Assembly: GCA_030429705.1 (NCBI GenBank)
Contig: JAUIES010000001.1
Location: forward strand, 1,784,559 to 1,848,558
Direction of reading: 5' to 3'
Length of the DNA: 64,000 nucleotides
From: Phycisphaerae bacterium
Lineage (GTDB): Bacteria > Planctomycetota > Phycisphaerae > Phycisphaerales > UBA1924
The position numbers were made by a program, and so were the translations under genes. Below are positions 7,720 through 17,252 of the stretch, piece by piece. The first letter of the stretch is position 1. Each line of letters opens with the position of its first letter. A model generated the notes under the pieces. The model did no database searches. It worked only from the letters and a program-made list of their open reading frames with translations, and had not been told where the DNA came from.

Positions 7720-10700
7720 CTAGCCGGTGCTCGATCCGAGGTTGGAGTTCATGGTTTCTAACACAGCGAAAAGCTGTTCAATGACCGGTTCGTGATCGGC
7801 GAACACAGCTTCGGGCCCGCCTGCATTCAAGTTGCTGAACGGCGGCTCGTACAGGGCCGATGCATCCATCACACCCCGTTCAGTGAGCTGATCGATCACC
7901 AGTTCGACGAACCGTATCTGCTGAGTGGTGAGACTTCGGTCACTGAGGAACTGGCTGAATGCCAACTGCGCCGCGGCCTGGTCCATGCCGACGAGGCTTC
8001 GTACGAAGTGAGGCAGGGAGGGCGATTGACTGCGAACCAACAGATCGCTGAGGAGCTGTGGTCCGTCGTCCTCACCAATGTCCACCAAGGCGCTTTCGAG
8101 ACCCTCGAGGTCAGATGGAGTGAGCGCCTCGTTGGTTCGGAGCCTGTGGATGACGATGTTGTTCATGCGAGCATTGAGAAACTGCTTGACCTTCTTCTCG
8201 TATTGCGCTCCGGTCATGGCGGGCATGGCGATAATCTCGCCCGCTCGAACTCCAATGACCTCGTCCTTGAAGTCCGTGTAGACGATCTTGCGATTCTTCT
8301 TGTCAAGGAACGGCATCAGCCCGCGCAGGCGGAGGCGAAGCTCCTCGAGCCCGTTCAAACCAATCTCCTCCCAGAACCCATTCTCCTGAATGGCAGCAAG
8401 ATACTCAAGCTGTGCCTGCACGGCGGGGATCGCAGTCTTCTCTTCGAGCAGCATGGCAATCTCGACGACCCGATGGCGGTGCGTCTCGAAGACTTCGGGT
8501 TCGCTCTCGGCCAGGGCGAGCTGCATGCGCAGCGCGGTGAGGTCGAACATACGGGCTTCGATATCATCCGTGTCGATCTCGCTGGGCAGACCCGCAACCG
8601 CTTTCTGGAGGTGTTCAAGGTCGGCGTCACTGAGCTGGTCCCACACCGCGCGCTCGCGGAATCGATCGACAGATTCCCGGCGCATGCGGACGATGAAGTT
8701 GTCCGGGTTCATCGCCGCGACTTCGCCGTGAAGACCAGACTTGAGTGATTCTGCAAGAGACGAGTCGGGGTCGAGTTCAGGGGTCGATTGGATGTGCCCG
8801 AGCAACTGGACACGGGCGCGGAACAGGCGCGTGCCGAGTGCGACACCACCACCGCGTTCGATTCCATCGGGGTTCTCTTTGAAGAAATCAAAGTTGAAGC
8901 AGAAATCGAAGATGCGGAAGTCTTGCTTGTCTTCGCCCGGTCCGAATAGATCGGGACACAACCGTGTGCCGCGCCCGATCATCTGCCAGAACTTGATCTT
9001 CGAGTAGACCGGCTTGAAGAAGACCAGATTGGCCACCTCAGGCACATCGATACCGGTATCGAGCATGTCCACCGAAAGAGCGATGTGAGGCGCTTTGTCC
9101 TTTTGCGAGAAGTCATCGAGGATGCTCTGCGGGTAATTGGCGTAGTGGTCGATGATCCGTGCGAAGTGTCCTTTGTGGTGTGGGTAATGGAAGTTGAATC
9201 GATCCTCGATGAACTGCGCGTGATCGTGGTTTCGAGCAAACAGGATTGTCTTGGCCAGCCGGTCACCGCCCTCGACGGTATGCCCGTGCTCCATCAGGTA
9301 CTGGAGCACTTTGTCAACCGTGTCTTTGTTGAAGAGCCAGCTGTTGATCGCGCTCGCGTTGACTTTGTCTGGGAGCGAGTCCGGGGTCACATCGTCGCCC
9401 CAGTCGAGGCTTTCCCACTGCTCCTTCTCTTCTTCGCTGAGTGAGTCGTAGTCGATACCATCGCGTGGAAACCGCAGGTCGACCTGCTCTGCGCGGGGCG
9501 GCACGAGGAAGCTATCGGCCACGGCAGTCTCCAGCTCGTAGGCGTCGGTCGGGACGCTTTTTTCGAGCCCGAAGAGGTCGTAAGTGTTCTTGTCAACCTG
9601 CTCTCGGGGCGTTGCTGTCAGGCCCACCAACAGCGAGTCGAAGTACTCAAAAATCGCACCGTATTTTTGATAGACCGACCGGTGGGCCTCATCGATGATG
9701 ACAAGATCAAAGTGCCCGACGCTATACCGAGACTCATCTCCATTGGTCTCGTCGATAAGACCCATCATGGTCCCGTATGTGCTGACATACACGCGCCCGG
9801 TGGAGCCTTTCTCGTTGATGAGGTTGACCGGGCTCGATTCGGGCAAGTGCGCCTTGAACGCACCCACCGCTTGATTCACAAGTGAGATCCGGTCAGCCAG
9901 GAACAATGCTCGCTTCACCCATCCCGCTCGTTGCAGCAGGTCGACCAGCGCGACCGCGGTTCGAGTCTTGCCTGTGCCCGTCGCCATGACCAACAGTGCA
10001 GTTCGTTGAGATGTGGTGAACCGTTCGCTGATGCTGCCGATGGCCCGCTTCTGGTAGTAGCGCCCGGCAATCGCGTCTTTGATCTTGGTCACATCGAGTG
10101 GCTGTTTCTGGCTCCGACGGACGATCAGCGCTTGCAGTTCGTCCTTCTTGTAAAAGCCTGCGACTTCGCGCGGTGGGTAAGTCGAGTCATCCCACATCCA
10201 GGTCGTGTAGCCGCTGGTGTAAAAAATCACCGGTCGCTGGCCGTGCATTTGCTCGAGACAGTCCGCGTAGAGCTTGGCCTGCTGCTGCCCCTTCCTCGGG
10301 TTCAGCGTGGTCTTTTTGGCCTCGACGACCGCCAGCGGTTTGCCGTCCTCGCCCCACAACACATAGTCGGCATACCCGGTGCCGTTGTTGTTCGGCATGC
10401 CCTGGACTTCATACTCCCGGTCCCGCGTTTGGTTGAGTTTCCACCCGGCCCGGTTCAGCTCCAGGTCAATCAGCAGGCGTCGGGTCGTCGCCTCGTCGTA
10501 GTCGTGCGTGTCCGGGACCTGCTCGTTCTCAGCCTTAATCGCCGCGAGTTTCTCCCGAAGCTTCACCAGCTCCGCCTCGACCTCGTGCTTTGCCTCCGCT
10601 GCTGCATCCAGCTTCGCCTGCATCGCCTCTAACTCGCCGAGGCTCGCCGTCGGCTCGCTCGTGTCGGCTGGAACCAGCGATTCGTCGTAGGCGTACCCTT

Positions 10701-11103
10701 CGAGCTGCTCAGCTCCATTGCGCAGATATGTCCGACCCGCCCAGTACACCACATGGGACAGTTCCCGCATCACGGCGAGGGCGTCTTCGGGTGTCGGGGC
10801 CTTCTTGCCGTGCACGGCCCTGTTGCCCGCCTGCCGCACGAACTCCATCTTGGCCCAGACCTTCTCGGGCACCTGGGTCTTGAATTCCGGGCCGTTGAGA
10901 TACGAGTCCAGCCGGGAGTCGCTCAAGGGCTTGATTGCCTTATCCACCTTGTAAATCCGCTTGACGAGCGATTCGAGGCAGTGCCGGGCGTGGAAGCAGG
11001 CGCCTCGTGGGTCACGATTGATGGACTGCTCCGCGAGGTTCGCGCTCTCCGCCACGAACCGGAACTCGTGCTGCAGGAACATGAAGTTCGCGGAGACGGC
11101 CAT
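7720..11103 (-). CDS. hsdR: Type I restriction endonuclease, R (motor/nuclease) subunit HsdR
   Basis: ATP-dependent translocase and nuclease of a type I restriction system. About 1127 residues. Order: DUF4145-type N-terminal helical domain (residues ~1-110), coiled coil (~145-190), HSDR_N nuclease fold with YADYVLWGEDGKPLAVVEAKK (PD-(D/E)XK Asp and ExK), then SF2 helicase motifs: MATGTGKTRTA (Walker A), IIDEAHRS (DEAH box), GLTATP, and MIGRGTRL (motif VI), and a C-terminal EcoEI-type domain. The ATG of MAVSANF is preferred (GGGTGGGG upstream); an in-frame start 21 bases upstream is possible. Last gene of the hsdM-hsdS-helicase-Hsp70-like operon. Confidence 0.93.
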   Translation of the reverse strand: MAVSANFMFLQHEFRFVAESANLAEQSINRDPRGACFHARHCLESLVKRIYKVDKAIKPLSDSRLDSYLNGPEFKTQVPEKVWAKMEFVRQAGNRAVHGKKAPTPEDALAVMRELSHVVYWAGRTYLRNGAEQLEGYAYDESLVPADTSEPTASLGELEAMQAKLDAAAEAKHEVEAELVKLREKLAAIKAENEQVPDTHDYDEATTRRLLIDLELNRAGWKLNQTRDREYEVQGMPNNNGTGYADYVLWGEDGKPLAVVEAKKTTLNPRKGQQQAKLYADCLEQMHGQRPVIFYTSGYTTWMWDDSTYPPREVAGFYKKDELQALIVRRSQKQPLDVTKIKDAIAGRYYQKRAIGSISERFTTSQRTALLVMATGTGKTRTAVALVDLLQRAGWVKRALFLADRISLVNQAVGAFKAHLPESSPVNLINEKGSTGRVYVSTYGTMMGLIDETNGDESRYSVGHFDLVIIDEAHRSVYQKYGAIFEYFDSLLVGLTATPREQVDKNTYDLFGLEKSVPTDAYELETAVADSFLVPPRAEQVDLRFPRDGIDYDSLSEEEKEQWESLDWGDDVTPDSLPDKVNASAINSWLFNKDTVDKVLQYLMEHGHTVEGGDRLAKTILFARNHDHAQFIEDRFNFHYPHHKGHFARIIDHYANYPQSILDDFSQKDKAPHIALSVDMLDTGIDVPEVANLVFFKPVYSKIKFWQMIGRGTRLCPDLFGPGEDKQDFRIFDFCFNFDFFKENPDGIERGGGVALGTRLFRARVQLLGHIQSTPELDPDSSLAESLKSGLHGEVAAMNPDNFIVRMRRESVDRFRERAVWDQLSDADLEHLQKAVAGLPSEIDTDDIEARMFDLTALRMQLALAESEPEVFETHRHRVVEIAMLLEEKTAIPAVQAQLEYLAAIQENGFWEEIGLNGLEELRLRLRGLMPFLDKKNRKIVYTDFKDEVIGVRAGEIIAMPAMTGAQYEKKVKQFLNARMNNIVIHRLRTNEALTPSDLEGLESALVDIGEDDGPQLLSDLLVRSQSPSLPHFVRSLVGMDQAAAQLAFSQFLSDRSLTTQQIRFVELVIDQLTERGVMDASALYEPPFSNLNAGGPEAVFADHEPVIEQLFAVLETMNSNLGSSTG

Positions 11104-11105
11104 GG

Positions 11106-11348
11106 TCAGCCCCACCCTTTGCATGTGCTGCCTTGCAAGCCCGGATCATGGAGGAACGCTCCAAGGCTCTGGTCGTAGGGCAGTTGGAGCTTGGTATCGT
11201 GGCGGTACAGCCAGTGAGCAATCGCTTCGAGTGCAAACCGAGCGTGGAAGCAAGAGGCGTGTGGATCACCGCGGATGTGCCCCTCGGCCTCGCGTGCCGA
11301 GTCGGTGATCACCCGAAGCGACGACGGCATGAAGGCGAAGTTAGACAC
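11106..11348 (-). CDS. Truncated HsdR-like N-terminal (DUF4145) fragment
   Basis: 80 residues starting with GTG behind CCGGAGATAAG. The sequence SNFAFMPSSLRVITDSAREAE...SCFHARFALEAIAHWLY aligns with the first ~75 residues of the adjacent HsdR (SANFMFLQHEF...ACFHARHCLESLVKRIY), but is not a recent copy. It looks like the N-terminus of an HsdR from a different lineage. The frame stops two bases before the hsdR start. It is either a remnant of a second hsdR whose body was replaced, or a kept stand-alone DUF4145 module; the intact ribosome-binding site and lack of frameshift allow expression. Confidence 0.6.
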   Translation of the reverse strand: MSNFAFMPSSLRVITDSAREAEGHIRGDPHASCFHARFALEAIAHWLYRHDTKLQLPYDQSLGAFLHDPGLQGSTCKGWG

Positions 11349-11385
11349 TGATTCTTATCTCCGGCTGAACAGCTGAGTGACTCAT

Positions 11386-12885
11386 CTAAACATCATCCTT
11401 GCTGATCGCGTTCACCTTCGCAGTTCTGCGTCGCAAGACTTTCTCTGGTACGGGGACACTGCTCGGGAGTTCAAAAGTAGCCAACTGACCTCTTTCAAAT
11501 GCAAGACCGTACGCTACAGTAAGCCGCGAAAACCACCGTTCCTGATTCGGATTAAGCGAGAGATCTCTCGGGAATGGCATGCCGATATCGAAGGGCTCTC
11601 GCTTCCTATGACGATCTTCAATCTCCTCTTGCCGAAAGATTGAATGCTCAAAGACTTCCATCGCCCCTGACCGATAGGGATCTTTGCAATGTCCTCCACC
11701 TCCAAAGATAAGTGTGATATCATTGATTTGATTCGGTCTGGGCAGCTTCTGCTTCGAACATGCGATCGTCTTTGTACTGCTCTTGAGCAGTTTGACTTGG
11801 ATGGAGTGGCGCACTTTGGACATGACTTTGTCGACATGACCTGATTCTTTCATTTTTCGCCGTCGTTCAATGTTTGACCATGAAGTATCCCCGTCTTGAC
11901 GAGCCGCTAGCTGCTCGATGTGGCTTGAGCCCAGGGGGAGTACTTCGGCGTGCAGATAAGTGAGGTGGTCCTGCCCATCTGGCTGGGCGAACAAGAGCAC
12001 ACTCTGGTCAACGGTCCCAGCGCCGGTATCCGAGAACAAGTAAAGGCCGGGGGCAGAGTTTGGTGAGCGCACGAAGCCCTGCACATTGGCACTCACTTCA
12101 GGGTAGATGAAGCAAGCCTCTCGTGTTGATTCGGATGCAGCCTCCTGATCCGTTCTCCGTATTGCTGACTGGAGTGAGGTGAGGGAGACTGGTGGATGCC
12201 CTGTGTACTCGTCCGAAAGCACCCAAGCGAGTCGAAGCACTCGATCAAATATCGTATTGACACCCGGGTGATCTGCATCAGCCACCGGGACTGCCATATT
12301 GATCGCGATGTAATCACCCTCGACGGTTCCGGGGAATCGCTTGGCTATGTCAGCCTTGATGTTTCCGAAAGCGCCCGCGAGCAGATACACCCCACAGCAT
12401 TCGACGAACTCTGGCAGATCGACATCTGAGTTTTTGGGCAGTGCCTCACGAAAAGCGCGAAGAATTGGGTCATTTAGACTGCCAAGCCCGATCTTCTGCA
12501 TGGCCATCTTGATGTAGTAGAGACCGTCATTTTTGTACCCGCCTGTGGTATCCTGCACATGCTCAAGGCGCCCATCGTTGTAGGAAACCGCAGATTGAAG
12601 TAAAAACGGGAGTTTCGCGTTGGCGCTGCAAGTGGGAATGTGGACCCAAGCCTTGTCAACCAGAACATCGCGACAGACGCACTTGCAGAACGCTGTTCCA
12701 AAATCGAAACCGATCTGGACAAAGTACGGATCACGGTATGTCGTCTTTTCACGAGCCTCCCTCGTACTGCGGCGAAGCGTGGGCTTGACGACGCTTTCGG
12801 ATGCTTGCTTCCGAGAATCGCGGGACTCCGACCTGTCGCTTCTGCCAAAGAGCGCCTCACCAAGTTTTTTGAAGTAATCGGACAC
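11386..12885 (-). CDS. Hsp70/actin-fold ATPase-like protein in the RM operon
   Basis: About 499 residues with a GTG start behind AAGGAG. Three Hsp70-type nucleotide motifs are visible in order: phosphate-1 IGFDFGTAFCK (~58-68), phosphate-2 LFSDTGAGTVDQSV (~283-296), and adenosine FGGGGHCK (~394-401). It has a basic, Ser/Arg-rich N-terminus (~45 residues) and no recognisable DnaK substrate-binding domain, so it is not a housekeeping chaperone. It sits 27 bases after the SNF2 helicase and before the hsdR genes, suggesting a regulatory or assembly ATPase for the helicase or restriction complex (inference). Confidence 0.75.
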   Translation of the reverse strand: MSDYFKKLGEALFGRSDRSESRDSRKQASESVVKPTLRRSTREAREKTTYRDPYFVQIGFDFGTAFCKCVCRDVLVDKAWVHIPTCSANAKLPFLLQSAVSYNDGRLEHVQDTTGGYKNDGLYYIKMAMQKIGLGSLNDPILRAFREALPKNSDVDLPEFVECCGVYLLAGAFGNIKADIAKRFPGTVEGDYIAINMAVPVADADHPGVNTIFDRVLRLAWVLSDEYTGHPPVSLTSLQSAIRRTDQEAASESTREACFIYPEVSANVQGFVRSPNSAPGLYLFSDTGAGTVDQSVLLFAQPDGQDHLTYLHAEVLPLGSSHIEQLAARQDGDTSWSNIERRRKMKESGHVDKVMSKVRHSIQVKLLKSSTKTIACSKQKLPRPNQINDITLIFGGGGHCKDPYRSGAMEVFEHSIFRQEEIEDRHRKREPFDIGMPFPRDLSLNPNQERWFSRLTVAYGLAFERGQLATFELPSSVPVPEKVLRRRTAKVNAISKDDV

Positions 12886-12912
12886 GGACCCACTCCTTCA
12901 TGCAAACCCGAA

Positions 12913-15900
12913 TCACTCCACCCTCAAGACCCCCGCACCGATGTCTTCGGCCTCGATATCAATCTCAGTTCCATCGCTAAGCTCGCGGATTTTCAGATCT
13001 TTGTTCTGAATGCTGTTTTTTAGCATTGTCTCAAAACCTTTGGTGCGTCGAGGGCTCGCCCCTTTCTCGTACATGGTTTCAAGTGCCTTCTCCTTCTGTT
13101 GGATCAGCCGATCCCAGTGGCTCTTCGCGCGCTGCACACGAACTTGTACTGTGTTTAGGTTTTCGGCGTCAAAGCTCCTGGTCATCTGATCGAATTGTGC
13201 ATCAAGATGTTCACCGAGCTCAGCGTAAGCGATCAGCAATGCATCACGATCAAACTTGGGGTAATCCCAGGTTTTACTCTGACGAAGCATGCGATGCATC
13301 AATATCTCAGCATCGGCGGAGCTGAACGGTTGTTGGGTGTCTAAGGACATGATGGCGTACACCATCGTCTCGCGTTTGGCCAAGCCCTTAAACATCCATC
13401 GCTGAATGCGGTAGGCATATGTGCCCGATTGGAGTGTCTCATCTTGCAAAGAGAGGCTTGAGACATTGTAAAAAGAATGGGTACCGATCCGATTCTGCTC
13501 CGTGATCCATCGGATCAGTGGCGACATGTGATTCACAAAGTGGACCGACCTGCGATCGGCAGCGTTCAGGCGGTCATGGGCTTCGCGGCGAAAAGTAATC
13601 GAAAGGTCGCGTTGCCTCAACGGCCTAGCTGCAAGCGATCGATCGTTTCTGATGAAATCGTCAAGTGAGGCTTGGGCTTCCCGGCTGAGACGGATGCGCA
13701 GGCAACCATCAGCCGGTGTGTTGTGATTGACTTCGGACCCGCGGAACCTGCGCTGCAGAAAGTCATCCAGGTAATCCTCCAGTTCGTCGGGCTGGATGTA
13801 GCGTCCTTTATCCCGGTCTTCTCTGATTTTCTTCTGCACATAGTCTGACAGTGCGATTAGCGAATCGCCAGAATCTTCCAGCCTTTTGATCTCAAGAAGT
13901 TGGTTCTCAATTGCCCGCTCTGTGCTGTCGATGCGAAAAGCCTCCTCGTCAGCTGTGAGCTCATGACTGAGCAAGTCGATGGTCAGCTTCTGGACCTCTT
14001 CACCGATGATGGCCTCAAGATCACCCAAGCTGCTGGAAAACAGAAGAAGCTTTTCGTGCAGCCGTTCGTAGAGGCGTTCTTCGATGGTATCGGTCACCTT
14101 GAAGTTGACGATGTTGAGGACTTCAGACTTCTGCCCGACGCGATCAATTCGGCCAATGCGTTGTTCGACCCGCATCGGGTTCCAAGGCAGGTCGTAGTTG
14201 ACCACCGTATGGCAGAACTGCAGGTCGATACCTTCGCTGCCGACTTCGGAGGAAAGGAGAACCCGAGGCCCGTGTGGGTCCTTGAAGCGGTCCAGCTCAG
14301 CCCATCGATCTTCGTGAGCCACACCGCCGTGGATAAGGGCAGTCTCAATCCCGGCGTCTTTAAGCCGCCGCCGTAGGTAATGCAAAGTGCCGCGGTAGTA
14401 TGCAAAAATCACAACTTTGGGGTCCGGGGTCGTCATCAACATCTCAAGCATCATCGCAAATTTGCGATCGTTGCCCTCGAAGTCGTATTCAAGCAGCGCT
14501 CTGAAGTCGGGTGCGACCTGTATCTGCTCTTCAACCACATCATCCTCGTGATCAAAATCGCTGAACTCCTCGCCCGAGAGCCCTTCGGCCAAAAGCTCGG
14601 CCATCTCCTCAAGCGAACCACCAAGGCTGCTCATCCCTTTCTCGCGGATGTCCGCGGCGATCGTCGGAAGGCAACTTGCAGCCCGGAGCTGCAATCCGAG
14701 CACACGGAAGATGTGGAACGGCTCCTTATCGCGGCTGCACCGCTTCCGAACCAGGCGCAGAATGGACTGATAAAGCTGCATCTCTTCCGGGGTGTATTCG
14801 ACTTGAAGTACGCGGGGGCGGCGAATGGGTCGCCCTTCCTCAACCTGGATGCGCCGAGTGCGGTTGATGTACCCACCAAGCAGGTTCAGCTTTTCCGCAA
14901 TATCCTGCGCTTTGGCCAGCAGCGCCTTATCGGTTGGATCGGCTTCAACCTCAGTGAGCAGCTCCAAAAACTGCTCGAACAATGGCGACTTCTTAATGTA
15001 AGGGCTGTGCGTCATCCCCTCGACACCGGCCTTGAGCGCCGCCATATCCGGCGGGGTCAGCGAGAGCGCGTTGAGGGAGGCGATGGCAGGGCGATTGCTG
15101 CGCAGCAACTCGTCAAACATATCCTGCGTCTCGAAAAAGTCCTGGTCGATCAATCGCAACAAGCTGGACAGATCGGTGCTCTTGTTGTTCACTGGGGTTG
15201 CCGAGACACAGAGGACACCCGTGTCGTTGTGGCGTGCGAGGCTCTCGCCAAGGTGAAATGTGGAGGTGGTGGGAGTCCGCATGTAGTGGGCCTCATCAAA
15301 CACCACGAGGTCAAAGGGCGGGTGGTCATAGTCCCACTCGCGCAGCTCACGGAGAAGCCGGACCTTCACCGACTCCTTTACTCCTTCGCTCGGCTCTTCG
15401 TCAAGGTATCGGAGGTCTCGCTTCGGCGGACGAAGCCCGGAGTAGGAAGCGATCAAAATGAACTGATGAGCGGGTCCCGTGCTCCGCAGCTCATTGATCT
15501 CCGACCGCAAGTCTTGGAAGTCCACAATGCGGGCATCGAGCAAGAACTTGTCCCGCAGTTCGCTCTTCCACTTCTCGGTCAGAATGCCAGGACACACCAC
15601 CAGCAGACGCTTCGCCTGTCGACGGGCCTGCAGTTCCAGCCAGATGAGCGCGGACTCGATCGTCTTTCCGAGGCCCACCTCGTCGGCGATGATCAGCCGT
15701 TCCGTCGGTGAGTTGATGAACTTGAGCACTGGTTTGAACTGGTACGGATAGAAATCAATCTGGGCGGCCTCCATCGAGTAGACAACCTCGTGTAGCGTAC
15801 CCCGAAGTTTCTCGAAAGTGATCAAACGCTGCAGATCACGAAGAGAGCCGAACACGCCAGACTCCAATCGGCTCTCGATGGAGGTCCCGCCGTCGTCCGG

Positions 15901-16074
15901 TGCCGCCTGCAGAGATCGCAGTGGCCGCCACATCTGCCGCCCATCGGGGTAGCGCAGCTCGACCATGACATTCGGCCCCGCCTTGCGTGACTTACCGGTA
16001 TACTGCCCCCGTTCGCCGGGTTTCTGCAGATCGATTACCCAGTCGTGGATCTGGAACTGTACCCCTGTGCTCAT
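12913..16074 (-). CDS. SNF2/RapA-type helicase embedded in the RM operon
   Basis: About 1053 residues starting at MSTGVQF; the ATG shares one base with the hsdS stop (TGATG), showing translational coupling. Motifs: an N-terminal SH3-like segment (GQYTGKSRKAGPNVMVELRY), Walker A ADEVGLGKT (~130-138), VVFDEAHYM (~257-265), SATPVNNKS, the C-terminal lobe with SSEVGSEGIDLQFC (motif V) and QRIGRIDRVGQ (motif VI), the RapA-type signature. The C-terminal third is helical and unassigned. It resembles the SNF2-like helicases of DISARM (DrmD), but no other DISARM gene is nearby. Probably moves on or remodels DNA (family knowledge). Confidence 0.85.
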   Translation of the reverse strand: MSTGVQFQIHDWVIDLQKPGERGQYTGKSRKAGPNVMVELRYPDGRQMWRPLRSLQAAPDDGGTSIESRLESGVFGSLRDLQRLITFEKLRGTLHEVVYSMEAAQIDFYPYQFKPVLKFINSPTERLIIADEVGLGKTIESALIWLELQARRQAKRLLVVCPGILTEKWKSELRDKFLLDARIVDFQDLRSEINELRSTGPAHQFILIASYSGLRPPKRDLRYLDEEPSEGVKESVKVRLLRELREWDYDHPPFDLVVFDEAHYMRTPTTSTFHLGESLARHNDTGVLCVSATPVNNKSTDLSSLLRLIDQDFFETQDMFDELLRSNRPAIASLNALSLTPPDMAALKAGVEGMTHSPYIKKSPLFEQFLELLTEVEADPTDKALLAKAQDIAEKLNLLGGYINRTRRIQVEEGRPIRRPRVLQVEYTPEEMQLYQSILRLVRKRCSRDKEPFHIFRVLGLQLRAASCLPTIAADIREKGMSSLGGSLEEMAELLAEGLSGEEFSDFDHEDDVVEEQIQVAPDFRALLEYDFEGNDRKFAMMLEMLMTTPDPKVVIFAYYRGTLHYLRRRLKDAGIETALIHGGVAHEDRWAELDRFKDPHGPRVLLSSEVGSEGIDLQFCHTVVNYDLPWNPMRVEQRIGRIDRVGQKSEVLNIVNFKVTDTIEERLYERLHEKLLLFSSSLGDLEAIIGEEVQKLTIDLLSHELTADEEAFRIDSTERAIENQLLEIKRLEDSGDSLIALSDYVQKKIREDRDKGRYIQPDELEDYLDDFLQRRFRGSEVNHNTPADGCLRIRLSREAQASLDDFIRNDRSLAARPLRQRDLSITFRREAHDRLNAADRRSVHFVNHMSPLIRWITEQNRIGTHSFYNVSSLSLQDETLQSGTYAYRIQRWMFKGLAKRETMVYAIMSLDTQQPFSSADAEILMHRMLRQSKTWDYPKFDRDALLIAYAELGEHLDAQFDQMTRSFDAENLNTVQVRVQRAKSHWDRLIQQKEKALETMYEKGASPRRTKGFETMLKNSIQNKDLKIRELSDGTEIDIEAEDIGAGVLRVE

Positions 16075-17252
16075 CACAGCTCTCCTGCAAATGCGCGAGC
16101 TTGGAGCGAGGTGAATAGTACATCTAGCGAGTCTAAGTGCCTTTCCAGCGTTACTGAGTGCTGCCGCAAAGTACATAAGACCTCGCCGAACCTGCTCTGC
16201 AGATCACTGGGGGGAGTTGGAATCGTATACTTTTTCACACTTGCGGCCGATAGATTCGGCTGCGAGGAGCCCGTGTCATATTTCTCTACCTCTATTCGGC
16301 CGTAATGCCCCGCAAGGAGCGTGTGAAGATAGTCGACATTGAGCGTTTCGAATGGCCGCAGGATCACAAGCGAAGATGCGATGGCTGAATCATGTTCGTG
16401 TCGAACTACTGCAGATTTGCCTAGCGAACCCCGTAAGCAGTAGAGCATATCTCCTAGCTTAGTCTTGCCCCCACCTAGCTTGTCAAAGCGCCGCCTTGTA
16501 ATGTAGTTCATCTCAGCGAAACTAATCGCCCCATCTTGAAGATGCCCCGCGTTAATGAACGGCACTCCATTCTCCACGAAGTCGGTCTTCGATGGGTAGT
16601 TTTCGCCTCTGTCGCCGTTTCGAAACTCAGCAAGTACGCCTAGTGGATGAACTGGCCACCCCTTCGGATTCGTCACCGGATCCCCAAACATCTCAAGAAA
16701 TGTCGATTGGATCAGCCGGTCGAGCTGCTCGATCGACTCACGCCGCTTGGCCCGCAACGCGTCCGCCGCATCCAGTATCCCCGCGATCCGCTTCTGCTCG
16801 GTGAGGTGAGGGAGGGGGATTTTCGATGCCTTCACTTTTGAATCAGAGACTGCGGGATAGTTCGCGCCTGTTGCAACATCGACCATCTTCTCAACGAAGC
16901 GATCCGTCTTTACCCAGTGGAAGAGATATCGCGGATCAAGCTTTGATGTGTCCGGGCGTAATACGCAATAACCAGTCGAAGCGGTAGAGCCATCGAGATT
17001 CGCCTCAACGAGAGCCACGCCATTGAGATTTGGTCGCACAGTGGCAACAAGCACATCATTTGTCTGCACAAGCTGTCTAGCGCGACTAGGAGCTTCTGCA
17101 CATGCAACTTCTGTAGCGTTATTGATTGTTTTCGTGTCTTTATCAACCGAACTGAGGTCAATGTAAACGAACTCACCTTTGGAATCCGCTTTAGGGTCCC
17201 ATGTCTCACACTTCCTAACGAGTTCTCCTAATGGAACAGTTGGCCAACTCAC
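16074..17252 (-). CDS. hsdS: Type I restriction-modification specificity subunit HsdS
   Basis: Recognises the bipartite DNA target for the methylase and nuclease. 392 residues with two target-recognition domains: the first starts MSWPTVPLGELVRKCE and ends in the conserved helix TEQKRIAGILDAADALRAKRRESIEQLD; the second starts PKGWPVHPLGVLAEFRNGD and ends in a helix near the C-terminus. The paired helices separate the two half-sites. It overlaps hsdM by 4 bases (ATGA) and is coupled to the helicase gene. The target sequence cannot be read from the protein. Confidence 0.92.
   Translation of the reverse strand: MSWPTVPLGELVRKCETWDPKADSKGEFVYIDLSSVDKDTKTINNATEVACAEAPSRARQLVQTNDVLVATVRPNLNGVALVEANLDGSTASTGYCVLRPDTSKLDPRYLFHWVKTDRFVEKMVDVATGANYPAVSDSKVKASKIPLPHLTEQKRIAGILDAADALRAKRRESIEQLDRLIQSTFLEMFGDPVTNPKGWPVHPLGVLAEFRNGDRGENYPSKTDFVENGVPFINAGHLQDGAISFAEMNYITRRRFDKLGGGKTKLGDMLYCLRGSLGKSAVVRHEHDSAIASSLVILRPFETLNVDYLHTLLAGHYGRIEVEKYDTGSSQPNLSAASVKKYTIPTPPSDLQSRFGEVLCTLRQHSVTLERHLDSLDVLFTSLQARAFAGEL

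Noticed and set aside
7792..8748. Long plus-strand frame opposite hsdR
   Set aside because: Shadow of the hsdR coding strand in GC-rich DNA.
14380..15711. 443-codon plus-strand frame opposite the SNF2 helicase
   Set aside because: Antisense to clear helicase motifs; no family likeness.
11386..16074. DISARM system
   Set aside because: The helicase resembles DrmD, but drmA, drmB, drmC and the DISARM methylase are missing; the partners are hsdMSR.
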